A DNA stretch of 64,000 nucleotides from Bolinopsis microptera. Taxonomy: Eukaryota > Ctenophora > Tentaculata > Lobata > Bolinopsidae. The position numbers were made by a program, and so were the translations under genes. A model generated the notes under the pieces. The model was given only the letters and a program-made list of their open reading frames with translations. It made no database searches and was not told the DNA's origin. Position 1 is the first letter of the stretch; each line of letters starts with the position of its first letter. Below are positions 12,113 to 24,692 of this stretch, in pieces. The stretch is taken from assembly GCF_026151205.1 (NCBI RefSeq), contig NC_087077.1, positions 20,299,198-20,363,197 on the forward strand, read 5' to 3'.

Positions 12113-14340
12113 GCTTCATGCTGACATCAGATTAAATTTCAGGGTTGGGATTGGGAGGGAAGGGAGAGCGTTCAGGTGAGTAAACTCCAGATCCGGCGCT
12201 GACCTGTTCAACACAACAACCCAGTGAAGAGGGGCTCGTGTGAGAACACCATGTTCCCCCGCATCACCGCACTGCACTGTGATGACGTCACAACACAACA
12301 CACTGCAGCACAATGTCCTGTACGCTCTATCAGGCGTGAGGACCTGCCTTTTAACAAGCCCCCCTCCAACTGACTGACACACTGTTCAACTTTCTATTAG
12401 TGGATTTCAGAACAGCTAGTTGGTGACACACTGCGGAGTGCGGAGTCAGCGCGTCTAACACACTCTCCGTACCTGGACCTGTCCGCACGGTTGCTAGGCA
12501 ACACACGTGGTAACCATCTTATCACACGTGCCAACCATCTTAACACACGTGCCAACCATCTTAACACACGTGCCAACCATCTTTAAACTACATATAACCT
12601 CAATTAACACTCCCCATTGTTAAACTAGTGAACTAGTAACTTAGTAACAATGTTACACACTGTTCTGTTATAAAGACTAGGTATTACCCGAGCTGTTGTT
12701 CTATTGCCTTATTGCTAGATCTGCTGCACTGGACCAAATTAAACAAACACTAAGACTATTATCATACGATTATACTGATCAAATAACGGAGGGTAGAAAA
12801 TAAAACAGGTGTTTAATATTGTAGATATTGTGATCTGATTAGAATGCCGGGATCTGCAATCTCTTTATATCGTCATTATGGACACTACCCTGGCTTCTAT
12901 CTCCCAATTCTAAACCTGGTCTTTATCTAATATAACCCGGAACAGTCCGGCCAGGCCGGTATCCGCTGATCTATCACCCTAATGACAAGGTTCTCAGTGA
13001 GGTAGGCTTCTCCCGCTGACAGCTGCACCAGCTACCAGCACTATAATACAGACTATAATACCCTTCCAGCTCTGCACTATAGACTATGATACCGACAGTT
13101 CCAGACGTACTTCACAGCAGTACTCCTGAAATTGGCTGCTGCGCGCGGTACACGTTTAATCTGAAGTGCGCGGCACACGTTTCTGAAGTGCAGCTGATTC
13201 GCCAAGCTGGCAAGCTGCCAACAACTGGTGGGATCTGAAGCGGAGAGGTGTTTTGAAGCAGTGCTGTGAAGTTGGACTGATTTCTGTTAAGTAGAGTTCT
13301 GAATTTGGGATGATTCCCAAACTTCAAAGCAGCAATCTGATGTTGCAATCGCCGTGCTGAGAGCGCTAAAAGGCTAAAAAGGGTCAAATATTTGGAGGTT
13401 TTGTGGGGCCACTCATCACCGCTACATTGTTGATTGCTGATGATGAAAGAACTGAACCGCTCCTTGTAGGAATTTAGACGTTACAAATGGGGGTTCTGGC
13501 AGGACTTTTAGTTAGAAACTTTCTTTAATTAGAAAACAATTACTATTACAAAGCTTCTTAAATAACTGAACAGAGAAAACAAAGAACTTAAAGAATTAAG
13601 TAATCCAAATGATCAAACAAAAGGCGGGTAATTCTCAACAAGAAGACGAGTGTTTTAGGACTAGGTTTTAAAGCACGAGCTGGACAAGTGCTCGGTATTT
13701 ACCTGGACTAGTCTGAACCTTCTTATCTCATAACAGTGATCATGTGTTGAAGATGACGTCACGTGATCATGTGTTGAAGATGACGTCACGTGATGACGTC
13801 ACCAACACAGGGGCAGGTTAAAGAAGACGTGTGAAACCTATAGGTATATATATATACAGGTTAGGGCTCTGTCAGTCTGGAGAGGGGGACCTGTGAATCA
13901 CCCGAACTGTGAAGTAGAGGAGGGTCTAGACCGTGTTAAAACCAGTCCTCCCTGTCACTACAAACACTTGAGAATACGTACAGGTTAGAAAACCCTCAAT
14001 CTGTGAATTTCGTCATGTTTCTGGGTTTGCCCAAAAAATTACCGTTTTCTAAGACTTGATGACACAGAATCTGGATAATTTTATTGGTCACCTAATCGGA
14101 TTTAATGCCCTACCATTCGGTGTAAGTAATTTAACAATTAAAATCACGGTATCCAGGCGAGGTGTAATAAATTCCATTTAATGCCGATATGACCTGTCTA
14201 TCCCTGAATTCTTTAGAAAATAAATAAATAATAAATCTAATAAAACTCTAGGTTGGATAATGTTGGGTCCTAGAGAGAGCCTGGCCGCGTGAGAGATTGT
14301 GATGGAACCTAACCGGCTACAGAATAAAGATATTCACAGT
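12113..14340. other. Intergenic DNA with short repeats, no gene recognised
   Basis: Holds about four copies of a 21-22 bp unit with CACACGTGCCAACCATCTTA at 12501-12583 and a doubled 27-bp unit with GATGACGTCACGTGA at about 13741-13800. ORFs up to 91 aa have no recognisable domain. Confidence 0.5.
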
Positions 14341-14350
14341 ATTCTACCTA

Positions 14351-14644
14351 GTTACCATGGATAACAGTGCATTCTTCTCAGTTACCATGGTTACTGTTAC
14401 TAGGATAACAGTGCATTCTTCTCAGTTACCATGGTTACTGTTACTAGGGTATCAGTGCATTCTTCTCAGTTACCATGGTTACTGTTACTAGGGTATCAGT
14501 GTATTCTAGTCATTTACCATGGTTACTGTTACTAGGGTATCAGTGCATTCTACCCAGTTACCATGGTTACTGTTTCTAGGATAACAGTGCATTATATTCA
14601 GTTACCATGGTTATTGTTACCCGAGTTACAATGCATTCTATCCA
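14351..14644. repeat. 44-bp minisatellite with GTTACCATGG core
   Basis: GTTACCATGG recurs at 14381, 14425, 14469, 14513 (one base changed), 14557 and 14601, exactly 44 bp apart, with a shorter first spacing from 14351. Each unit continues TTACTGTTACTAGGGTATCA then GTGCATTCTTCTCA. It abuts the 18-bp array of the duplicated block and shares its core motif. Confidence 0.9.
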
Positions 14645-14912
14645 GTTACCATGATTGCTACAGTTACCATCATTGCTACAGTTACCATGATTGCTATGGT
14701 TACCATGATTGCTATGGTTACCATGGTTATTGTTACCATGATGGCTACCGTTACCATGATTGCTACAGTTACCATGATGGCTACAGTTACCATGATTGCT
14801 ATGGTTACCATGATTGCTACAGTTACCATGATGGCTACAGTTACCATGATGGCTATGGTTACCATGATTGCTACAGTTACCATGATTGCTATGGTTACCA
14901 TGGCTACCGTTT
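14645..14912. repeat. 18-bp tandem array in duplication copy 1
   Basis: Units of 18 bp such as GTTACCATGATTGCTACA and GTTACCATGATGGCTACA. Both strands stay open and give valine/isoleucine/methionine-rich ORFs (for example 14638-14946 minus), which I regard as artefacts of unit length. Confidence 0.92.
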
Positions 14913-15418
14913 TGAATGAAAAAACGAGGTCTTCGTTACGTAACATTATTAATAGTAATGTCTTATGTCTGGTGGATTCGTGTAGTGTTATTGAGTCTCA
15001 TGACGTGATGTTACTTTCATTCAACTTTCTGATTGTTTCTGAATAGACTCAGTGAATGTAAATAAATTCTAATGTAAATTCTAAATAAATATTAGACTAC
15101 ATTAGATCCATTACAATAGTAATGTTGATTCATGAACAATGTGTACAATACAAAAGAACTGCCAACAATGTCTCAGTTCAACATTCTATCGTAGCTGCCA
15201 ATATTCTGATTCTTACCTTGTGACAAATGACATACCTTTCAACGTTTAAAACATCTAAATGCTTGCGGAGTTAGGTAATAACCAGTCTACAAAGAACACC
15301 AAAAAACTAAACTTATTCCGTCATAATCACTCTAATCACTATTCCCAGTAAGTAACAATGATAATTTTCCTTCGCCCTCCTTTTCCAAACCATCCACTTA
15401 TTTCAGGGATCCCCCCTC

Positions 15419-15745
15419 CCCAGGGAGCCCCCCCCCCCCCGGTAATATAGGAGCCCCCCCCCCCCCCCCCCCGGTAATATAGGAGCCCCCCCCCCCCCCG
15501 GTAATATAGGAGCCCCCCCCCCCCCCCGGTAATATAGGAGCCCCCCCCCCCCCCGGTAATATAGGAGCCCCCCCCCCCCCGGTAATATAGGAGCCCCCCC
15601 CCCCCCCGGTAATATAGGAGCCCCCCCCCCCCCGGTAATATAGGAGCCCCCCCCCCCCCGGTAATATAGGAGCCCCCCCCCCCCCCCGGTAATATAGGAG
15701 CCCCCCCCCCCCCCGGTAATATAGGAGCCCCCCCCCCCCCCCCCG
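15419..15745. repeat. C-rich minisatellite, 11 units (copy 1)
   Basis: Eleven GGTAATATAGGAGC modules separated by runs of about 11-17 C. The minus strand carries G-runs every 26-32 bp, able in principle to form G-quadruplexes; the plus strand could form i-motifs. The glycine-rich minus-strand ORF here is not credible as a protein. Confidence 0.93.
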
Positions 15746-15905
15746 GGATCATTAAGACCAGCTAGTGGACACTTGAGCTGAATATTTAGAGGAATTTATA
15801 AAGTTCTAAGTACAAAAGTAAACTAGACTTCCTTTAAACCTTGCATATACTACATAGGGAGGGGGTCAACATATATGGTAATCATGGTATGAGCAGTTTA
15901 AAATA

Positions 15906-16028
15906 AGGGTCGACCGAGTCCTCGGCCTCGGTTTTATCGAGGAATAGCGATTTTTTCCTCGGCGTCGGTTTTATCAAAGCAAAATTTCCTCGGTTTCGGT
16001 CGCAAATCCTGCCCTCGGTCGACCCTTT
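15906..16028. mobile_element. Short inverted-repeat element (GGGTCGACCGAG ends), copy 1
   Basis: Begins AGGGTCGACCGAG and ends CTCGGTCGACCCT, a near-perfect 13-bp terminal inverted repeat around a CCTCGG-rich interior (about 120 bp). It looks like a non-autonomous hAT-type miniature element, but I find no clear 8-bp target duplication. The equivalent in copy 2 (20634-20793) is longer because of extra CCTCGG units. Confidence 0.55.
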
Positions 16029-18540
16029 GTTGAAAATAGGTCAGGTATGAGGATGACAGAAAACTGGAAAAACTAAACAATTCATTTTCTTACATGCACT
16101 GCAGTAGCGTTTAGAATAAATATATCATATAAGCTTGTCATGATACTTCTATATATATTTTCCCCCCAAGTTACCAGTTTTAGAAAGACTATAGTCATAA
16201 TATTAATAGGAGAAGCTCTTAAAGTTTTCAAAAAGAACCAAGTATGTACTATTTTAGTAAAAAATGAGAAAACTTGTTTTAGTAAAAGCCATGCATTATT
16301 CAGAAACTAAAATGTAAAAAACCCGGTTGTTCGAAACTTTCTCTATTCTTTGATAGACCGACAATGACCTTAAGTTGGCACGTCAATTTAAAACTAGTAT
16401 AATAACTTTGCAGAGGTTGTCAGGTATTGTCACGGTAAAGAAGGAATTAATAGTTGTAGAAAATATAATGGAAAAATAGAATGGAGAAATAACTAAAATT
16501 CGACGCTTGAATCTTAAAATTGAAACCTATTCGTTCATTTTAACAGTATGAATCCTAAAGTCTTAACCACTCCATAGCAATATTGCAATAAGTTTGTGAG
16601 GTTATTTTGAAGAATTGTGATGATAAGTGATAACTGTTGAGTTGTTAGTTACCATGGTTACTGTTGAGTTGTGCACACGTGTGAATCCTTTTAGTTGCAA
16701 TTTATTGTGATCTAAAACATTTCTTCATAGTTTTCCGATGAAGGTATGAAAAGAAGTATGCGCTATTATATATTATATATTATGCATAAAAGAGAAAACT
16801 TTAAATTAGTAGAAGCCACTCACAATGCACAAACTAAAAAACTTACCTGTTTGAGATCGTTTTTTCATTCAAAAAGTCTTTGAGAAACCGCCAATCCCTT
16901 GAAGTTTGCACTTTTAATCGTTAGGGAAGTTTGTAATGTTCTAAGGAGATGTAATGTCACGCCTTTATTAAGGGGAAGTAAAAGGATTCAGGTCGAGATT
17001 GGCTAAAGTTAACGATATAATAACTTTATAGTACTCAGTAAGTAATATACTCCTAAATCGGACCTAATTTAAGCGTTACCAAACCTGCATTAGCGGTCAA
17101 CATTATAAACGGGCCCTGAGTATGAGTACAGAGTACAGAAAATTCTCAAATAACTGGTTACCATGGTTATAAGTGGTTACTGTTACCAGTGTTACAGTGC
17201 GTTTTACCCAGTTAACGATTTTTGTTCTGGAAATTTCGCAATATCGGCAATCTTGGGTATGTAAGGGGGTTTTGTTTGTTGTGAAACGTTTTTTCGAGAT
17301 AGCAGTTGACCAGCTCTTAACTGGGCTGCAATCCTTGACAGGTCCATAATTATCCAATTTTAAATAAACGTTATCTTATCGTACAATATAACGAGAGCAT
17401 AAAGAGAATGCTTCCCGGAATCAGCACAGTGAACAACACAAGATACTGTTGGAATGCGGAGAATTCATCCTCCATCCGGCAATATCTGGATCGTCTGCCA
17501 CCCATTGGAATCAAATCACGGGATCATCAGATCATGTGACCATTTATTATAAAACACTTAATCGGTCACGTGACATAAGACACAAGCAGTTGCCTGGAGT
17601 CTGGACACCAACCTTTAAATAACATATTAACATCGTGTATTTGATGGACCGGCCGGGCCTTCAACAGAGTCGAGAGTGCTGAAATTCTGCGACTTGCATC
17701 ATCCTGCCAACCCAGTGATGTTGCCTTTTGGATCCCTGTGCTCAGTCTGCTCCAGTTTAAACTAATTTGTTCAATCATCGTTGTTTTATTTCAAGGAGAA
17801 TATTTTGATATCTCAAAAGTGCTCCTCATTACTCCGTTCAATCTCGCCACCTTCGCGATGTTACATTTTCATTGAGCTATAATATATTAATACCATTTTC
17901 TAAATGTGGTTTATTGAAAACATTTTCGTTAGCAGCCCAACTTTACTGCTATTGCTAAGCAAGGAACAAAGTAGTAAGTCCACAAAAGATAACGGTTACA
18001 GAGTAATTCTCGGTAACGGTTACAGAGTAATTATATTCGGACTCTACGCCACAATGAATAATAAATAACAATAACCATGAAGAGTAAATTACATTTTCTT
18101 ACAATGCTTTAAGCCTTAAAACCCCACCGTTATCATAATTCAAAATTAAACCATCAGCCACTGTTTCTGGTTTATTTTACGATAACATAATGAATCTTAA
18201 TTAGGCCGGGGTTGAAAGTTCGAACTTTTGGAGAAAAAATTAAAAAGGCGCGTTATGCCAATTTTATCGAAAAAGGGGCCGCTTATGAAAACCACAGGGT
18301 TTTCATATTTTGAGTCTTTGCGGTCATATTAATTTCCGTAATCTTTGCGGTCATATTAATTTCCGTCATCTATCGTTATTGTATTCAGAAGACGTTTCCC
18401 TGAATTTTGTAGTGGATTTTGTAGTGGATTTTGCACGCCGAACGTACGTTACAATATTTATCATTGTAGAATCTACGACGCTAGAAGTCTCAATAAACTG
18501 CTCGTATTTATACTTTTATAGTCACTGAGATATAGAAATC

Positions 18541-19321
18541 TAAGTAACACATCCAACCCAATTCAGGCCGCCCATCCAAAATAGCTTGAAATTTGTGACA
18601 AATCCCTCAAAATCAAGAGTTAGAATCTTTACCCCTAGGCCCAGAAGGGGATTTGTGTTGCTGAGTATTTGAAACATGTTTTGGTGGTTAAATAGGTAGT
18701 ACATATCCCAAACAAAGACCAAGTTTTAAGCTCTTTTATGTTCCGGGGTAGGTGTGACATGTTTTAGTTTTAAAATGGGTTCTACCTGTCCCAAACCATC
18801 ATAAAAATCAAGTTTCAACCTCTCAACCCATTCAGGCCACTCCCAGGGGCCACGCCCATCCCAAAATTACCGAAATCCAGCTAAAATCCAGACTTTAAAA
18901 TCTTTACCCCTGTAGTGCTTTTATGTTCCGGGGTAGGTGGGACATGTTTCAGTTTTAAAATGGGTTCTACCTGTCCCAAACCATCATAAAAATCAAGTTT
19001 CGACCTCTCAACCCATTCAAGCCACTCCCAGGGGCCACGCCCATCCCAAAATTACCGAAATCCAGCTAAAATCCAGACTGTAAAATCTTTACCCCTGTAG
19101 TGCTTTTATGTTCCGGGGTAGGTGGGACATGTTTCAGTTTAAAAATGGGTTCTACCTGTCCCAAACCATCATAAAAATCAAGTTTCGACCTCTCAACCCA
19201 CTCAGGCCACTCCCAGGGGCCACGCCCATCCCAAAATTACCGAAATCCAGCTAAAATCCAGACTTTAAAATCTTTACCCCTGTAGTGCTTTTATGTTCCG
19301 GGGTAGGTGGGATATGTTTTA
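18541..19321. repeat. 185-bp tandem repeat, three full copies plus edges
   Basis: TTTTATGTTCCGGGGTAGGT starts at 18734, 18919, 19104 and 19289, exactly 185 bp apart; the fourth unit is cut after about 32 bp where duplication copy 2 begins. 18541-18733 is a more diverged unit. The three full units differ by only a few bases. It lies precisely between the two duplicated blocks. Confidence 0.93.
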
Positions 19322-19338
19322 GAGTTACAATGCATTCT

Positions 19339-19648
19339 ATCCAGTTACCATGATTGCTACAGTTACCATGGTTATTGTTACCATGATGGCTAGCGTTACC
19401 ATGATGGCTACAGTTACCATCATTGCTACAGTTACCATGATTGCTATGGTTACCATGATTGCTATGGTTACCATGGTTATTGTTACCATGATGGCTACCG
19501 TTACCATGATTGCTATGGTTACCATGATTGCTACAGTTACCATGATGGCTACAGTTACCATGATGGCTACAGTTACCATGATTGCTATGGTTACCATGAT
19601 TGCTACAGTTACCATGATTGCTATGGTTACCATGGCTACCGTTTTGAA
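19339..19648. repeat. 18-bp tandem array in duplication copy 2
   Basis: Same GTTACCATGATTGCTACA family as 14645-14912, with different unit number and order. This shows that the array has changed since the duplication. Confidence 0.9.
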
Positions 19649-20148
19649 TGAAAAAACGAGGTCTTCGTTACGTAACATTATTAATAGTAATGTCTTATGT
19701 CTGGTGGATTCGTGTAGTGTTATTGAGTCTCATGACGTGATGTTACTTTCATTCAACTTTCTGATTGTTTCTGAATAGACTCAGTGAATGTAAATAAATT
19801 CTAATGTAAATTCTAAATAAATATTAGACTACATTAGATCCATTACAATAGTAATGTTGATTCATGAACAATGTGTACAATACAAAAGAACTGCCAACAA
19901 TGTCTCAGTTCAACATTCTATCGTAGCTGCCAACATTCTGATTCTTACCTTGTGACAAATGACATACCTTTCAACGTTTAAAACATCTAAATGCTTGCGG
20001 AGTTAGGTAATAACCAGTCTACAAAGAACACCAAAAAACTAAACTTATTCCGTCATAATCACTCTAATCACTATTCCCAGTAAGTAACAATGATAATTTT
20101 CCTTCGCCCTCCTTTTCCAAACCATCCACTTATTTCAGGGATCCCCCC

Positions 20149-20473
20149 TCCCCAGGGAGCCCCCCCCCCCCCCGGTAATATAGGAGCCCCCCCCCCCCCC
20201 CCCCGGTAATATAGGAGCCCCCCCCCCCCCCGGTAATATAGGAGCCCCCCCCCCCCCCGGTAATATAGGAGCCCCCCCCCCCCCGGTAATATAGGAGCCC
20301 CCCCCCCCCCGGTAATATAGGAGCCCCCCCCCCCCGGTAATATAGGAGCCCCCCCCCCCCCGGTAATATAGGAGCCCCCCCCCCCCCGGTAATATAGGAG
20401 CCCCCCCCCCCCCCGGTAATATAGGAGCCCCCCCCCCCCCCCGGTAATATAGGAGCCCCCCCCCCCCCCCCCG
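20149..20473. repeat. C-rich minisatellite, 11 units (copy 2)
   Basis: Also eleven GGTAATATAGGAGC modules, like copy 1, but with different C-run lengths. Confidence 0.92.
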
Positions 20474-20633
20474 GGATCATTAAGACCAGCTAGTGGACAC
20501 TTGAGCTGAATATTTAGAGGAATTTATAAAGTTCTAAGTACAAAAGTAAACTAGACTTCCTTTAAACCTTGCATATACTACATAGGGAGGGGGTCAACAT
20601 ATATGGTAATCATGGTATGAGCAGTTTAAAACA

Positions 20634-20793
20634 AGGGTCGACCGAGTCCTCGGCCTCGGTTTTACCGAGGAATAGCGATTTTTCCTCGGCCTCGGCCTCG
20701 GTCAGGAGGACAATTCCTCGGTTTGCCTCGGCCTCGGTTTTATCAAAGCAAAATTTCCTCGGTCTCGGTCGCAAATCCTGCCCTCGGTCGACC
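20634..20793. mobile_element. Short inverted-repeat element (GGGTCGACCGAG ends), copy 2
   Basis: Same ends as 15906-16028, with about 38 bp of extra CCTCGG-rich interior (two additional CCTCGGCCTCGG blocks). It was carried by the segmental duplication and did not transpose independently. Confidence 0.5.
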
Positions 20794-22334
20794 CTTTGTT
20801 GAAAATAGGTCAGGTATGAGGATGACAGAAAAGTGGAAAAACTAAACAATTCATTTTTTTACATGCACTGCAGTAGCGGTTAGAATAAATATACCATATA
20901 AGCTTGTCATGATGATTCTATATATATTTTCCCCCCAAGTTACTAGTTTTAGAAAGACTATAGTCATAATATTAATAGGAGAAGCTCTTAAAGTTTTCAA
21001 AAAGAACCAAGTATGTACTGCTATTTTAGTAAAAAATGAGAAAACTTGATTTAGTAAAAGCCATGCATTATTCAGAAACTAACATGTAAAAAACCCGGTT
21101 GTTCGAAACTTTCTCTATTCTTTGATAGACCGACAATGACCTTAAGTTAGCACGTCAATTTAAAACTAATATAATAACTTTGCGGAGGTTGTCAGGTATT
21201 GTCACGGTAAAGAAGGAATTGATAGTTGTAGAAAATATAATGGATAAATAGAATGGATAAATAGAATGGAGAAATAACTAAAATTCGACGCTTGAATCTT
21301 AAAATTAAAACCTGTTCGTTCATTTCAACAGTATGAATCCTAAAGTCCTAACCACTCCATAGCAATATTGCTATAAGTTTGTGAGGTTATTTTGAAGAAT
21401 TGTGATGATAAGTGATAACTGTTGAGTTGTTAGTTACCATGGTTACTGTTGAGTTGTGCACACGTGTGAATCCTTTTAGTTGCAATTTATATTGTGATCT
21501 AAAACATTTCTTCATAGTTTTCCGATGAAGGTATGAAAAGAAGTATGCGCTATTATATATTATATATTATGCTTAAAAGAGAAAACTTTAAATTAGTAGA
21601 AGCCACTCACAATGCACAAACTAAAAAACTTACCTGTTTGAGATCGTTTTTCATTCAAAAAGTCTTTGAGAAACCGCCAATCCCTTTAAGTTTGCACTTT
21701 TAATCGTTGGGGAAGTTTGTAATGTCAATAATAATGTAATGTCACGCCTTTAAGGGGAGGTGAAAGGATTCAGGTCGAGATTGGCTGAAGTTAACGATAT
21801 AATAACTTTATAGTACTCAGTAAGTAAAATACTCCCAAATCGGACCTAATTTAAGCGTTACCAAACCTGCATTAGCGGTCAACATTATAAACGGGCCCTG
21901 AGTATGAGTACAGAGTACAGAAAATTCTCAAATAACTGGTTACCATGGTTATAAGCATGGTTACTGTTACCAGTGTTACAGTGCGTTTTACCCAGTTAAC
22001 GATTTTTGTTCTGGAAATTTCGCAATATCGGCAATCTTGGGTATGTAAGGGGGTTTTGTTTGTTGTGAAACGTTTTTTCGAGATAGCAGTTGACCAGCTC
22101 TTAACTGGGCTGCAATCCTTGACAGGTCCATAATTATCCAATTTTAAATAAACGTTATCTTATCGTACAATATAACGAGAGCATAAAGAGAATGCTTCCC
22201 GGAATCAGCACAGTGAACAACACAAGATACTGTTGGAATGCGGAGAATTCATCCTCCATCCGGCAATATCTGGATCGTCTGCCACCCATTGGAATCAAAT
22301 CACGGGATCATCAGATCATGTGACCATTTATTAT

Positions 22335-23824
22335 ATCTTATGGTTGGTGGGCTAGACAGTGAAACACGCAAATGTAGTGTATACTTCGTTAAATTACATC
22401 ATTAGCTACAAAGGGATTAAGTTGGTTAGATTTATTAGTACTATATATACGAAGATCTAAAATGCCTCAAACAATCGAGAATCAAATAACCTAAATAAAA
22501 TACACAAGGTAAATGGAGATGAACTACACAAAAATATAGCTTCAAAAATGAAGCTTCAAAAAAGAAGAAATAAAAACTAAGAACCTTATCTTTCAACTTT
22601 GCATCTATTTAAACCCAAGCAATTAGTTCTATACTTCTCAATATACCTAAATTCCTCCCTATTTAATCCCCTGGGGTTACATTCTTTCAAAATGGCAAAT
22701 TTATAGTTGTCAATAGTAAAAATGTCTCTGTGATGTTCATAGGCATGAATCGAAAGGGCTGATTTATTACGATCCTCTACTTTAAAACAGGCTCTGTGTC
22801 CATTGACACGTTTATGAAAGTTTTGCATTGTTTGCCCGAAATAAGTGTCTTCTACAACTATCTCATAACCTTCTTCCTTTATAAGATTACAAAGCTTACA
22901 TTGGGCCACATAAATAACATTTTTAGATTTACAATTATATCTGATAGGAACTACTATCTTCTGTCCATTAACTACAAATTCTTCCCCTGCCCTACACATA
23001 TGCCTGCATGTTCGGCATCTTGGTGCATTGCATTTCTGAGTCCACTCTGAATTATTTTCTGCCGGTGTTCTGCAGATAGCACTGTTTCTCAGTACTCTGT
23101 TACCAATCGAGCAGCCTTTCTTCGATGCCACCGTGATTTGTGTTGGGCCTAATAGTGCTTCAATGTCCGGTTCCAACTCCTTTAAGACTGATTTAAGCTG
23201 GGGCATCTCCGAGAGGTGTTGGACTGAAAACACCATGGAAGTTTTTTGGGGAACATGAACACTTCCTTCTGAGTTGGGTGGAGGATTGAACAGCTTCTCC
23301 AACACTTTTGGCTCTAAGGCGTTCAGTTTCGCTGAGTCGTGTCCACTACGACGCAAATCCGATTTCAATTGCTGTAGGTCCGCCTGCCGTGTGTCCTCTC
23401 TTGAGTTCCTGTTAGCAATCCGAAGCATTTGGGAGAAGGCTACGGAGTTAAACACGTGATTTGGGTGGAAACTGTCAGTACGGAGAAAATTCCTGGCATC
23501 TGTCGGTTTGGTGTAGAGCTTATATTGGATCTTGTTGGTTGTGTCCAAATACAAGGTTATGTCCAGGAAATTCACCTCCTTCCCCAATTCCCAGCTGCCA
23601 AACCTTATCCCGTATTCCGCTGCCAGTTGGTTCAGTTTCTGTACAAAAGAATCAAACTGCCTTGCCGTACCCTTCCAGATTATGAAGCAGTCATCGATGT
23701 AGCGTAAAAACAGTTCAATGAGACTATCCCAAGGGAGATCATTCCTAAGTTTTTTATGCATAAGCCAGTGCAGAAATAGATCAGCGATCTGCCTTGAATC
23801 GCATCCCCCTGTTATATTAACACA
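22335..23824 (-). mobile_element. Penelope-like element, 5'-truncated, with 7-bp target duplication
   Basis: Insertion present only in duplication copy 2. TTATTAT flanks it on the left (22328-22334) and right (23825-23831), and the same TTATTAT occurs once in the uninterrupted copy 1 at 17544-17550. That defines the ends and shows insertion after, or independently of, the duplication. The element reads on the minus strand and its 5' part is missing at the 23824 side. Confidence 0.9.
22586..23824 (-). pseudogene. Penelope-like RT plus GIY-YIG endonuclease, truncated ORF
   Basis: The frame is open from the insertion junction to a stop at 22586-22588. Reading from the truncated end I see GGCDSRQIADLFLHWLMHKK, then LRYIDDCFI (the RT catalytic YxDD), FLDITLY, the thumb-like region, a cysteine linker (APRCRTCRHMC), and a C-terminal GIY-YIG-type nuclease: NVIYVAQCKLC, YFGQT, FHKRVNGHR and a later IEKYR glutamate. 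This RT-then-GIY-YIG order is diagnostic of Penelope-like elements, which prime from nicked DNA or telomere ends. No frameshift is seen in the part present. The RT fingers are lost, so the copy should be inactive. Confidence 0.92.
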
Positions 23825-24586
23825 TTATTATAAAACACTTAATCGGTCACGTGACATAAGACACAAGCAGTTGCCTGGAGTCTGGACACCAACCTTTAAA
23901 TAACATATTAACATCGTGTATTTGATGGACCGGCCGGGCCTTCAACAGAGTTGAGAGTGCTGAAATTCTGCGACTTGCATCATCCTGCCAACCCAGTGAT
24001 GTTGCCTTTTGGATCACTGTGCTCAGTCTGCTCCAGTTTTTTTGTTCAATCATCGTTGTTTTATTTCAAGGAGAATATTTTAATATCTCAAAAGTGCTCC
24101 TTATTACTCCGTTTAATCTCGCCACCTTCGCGATGTTACATTTTCATCGAGCTATAATATATTAATACCGTTATCTAAATGTGGTTTATTGAAAACATTT
24201 TCGTTAGCAGCCCCACTTTACTGCTATTGCTAAGCAAGGAACAAAGTAGTAAGTCCACAAAAGATAACGGTTACAGAGTAATTCTCATATTCGGACTCTA
24301 CGTCACAATGAATAATAAATAACAATAACCATGAAGAGTAAATTACATTTTCTTACAATGCTTTAAGCCTTAAAAACCCACCGTTATCATAATTCAAAAT
24401 TAAACCACCAGCCACTGTTCCTGGTTTATTTGACGATAACATAATGAATCTTAATTAGGCCGGGGTCGAAAGTTCGAACTTTTGGAGAACAAATTAAAAA
24501 GGCGCGTTATGCCAATTTTATCGAAAAAGGGGCCGCTTATGAAAACCACAGGGTTTTTATATATTTTGAGTCTTTGCGGTCATATT

Positions 24587-24680
24587 AATTTCCGTCATCT
24601 TTGCGGTCATATTAATTTCCGTCATCTTTGCGGTCATATTAATTTCCGTCATCTTTGCGGTCATATTAATTTCCGTCATT
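24587..24680. repeat. 26-bp tandem repeat, four units
   Basis: TTTGCGGTCATATTAATTTC plus CGTCATC, repeated four times; two units exist in duplication copy 1 (about 18315-18370). Confidence 0.85.
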
Positions 24681-24692
24681 TATCGTTATTGC

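Larger units (their letters stand above)
14633..18382. repeat. Segmental duplication, copy 1 (about 3.75 kb)
   Basis: Nearly identical in order and sequence to 19322-24692: 18-bp array, unique spacer, C-rich array, GTCGACC hairpin element, long AT-rich spacer, then the TTTGCGGTCATATTAATTTC repeats. Differences are single substitutions, small indels (for example near 17765) and repeat number. This copy has the uninterrupted sequence at 17541-17556 where copy 2 carries a Penelope-like insertion. Small ORFs inside it have no recognisable domain. Confidence 0.95.
19322..24692. repeat. Segmental duplication, copy 2 (with Penelope-like insertion)
   Basis: Direct-orientation copy of 14633-18382. 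After subtracting the 1490-bp insertion and its 7-bp target duplication it is about 3.87 kb. Its left edge sits inside the 185-bp repeat. Its right edge falls in the TTTGCGGTCATATTAATTTC repeat, which has about four units here against two in copy 1. Confidence 0.95.

Noticed and set aside
14638-15046. Val/Ile/Met- and Tyr/His-rich ORFs on both strands (also 19337-19778)
   Set aside because: They are products of the 18-bp tandem array, open on both strands, with no conservation signal beyond the duplication.
15339-15752. Glycine-rich minus-strand ORF (and 20130-20480)
   Set aside because: Comes from poly-C/GGTAATATAGGAG units; homopolymer length errors would shift the frame at will.
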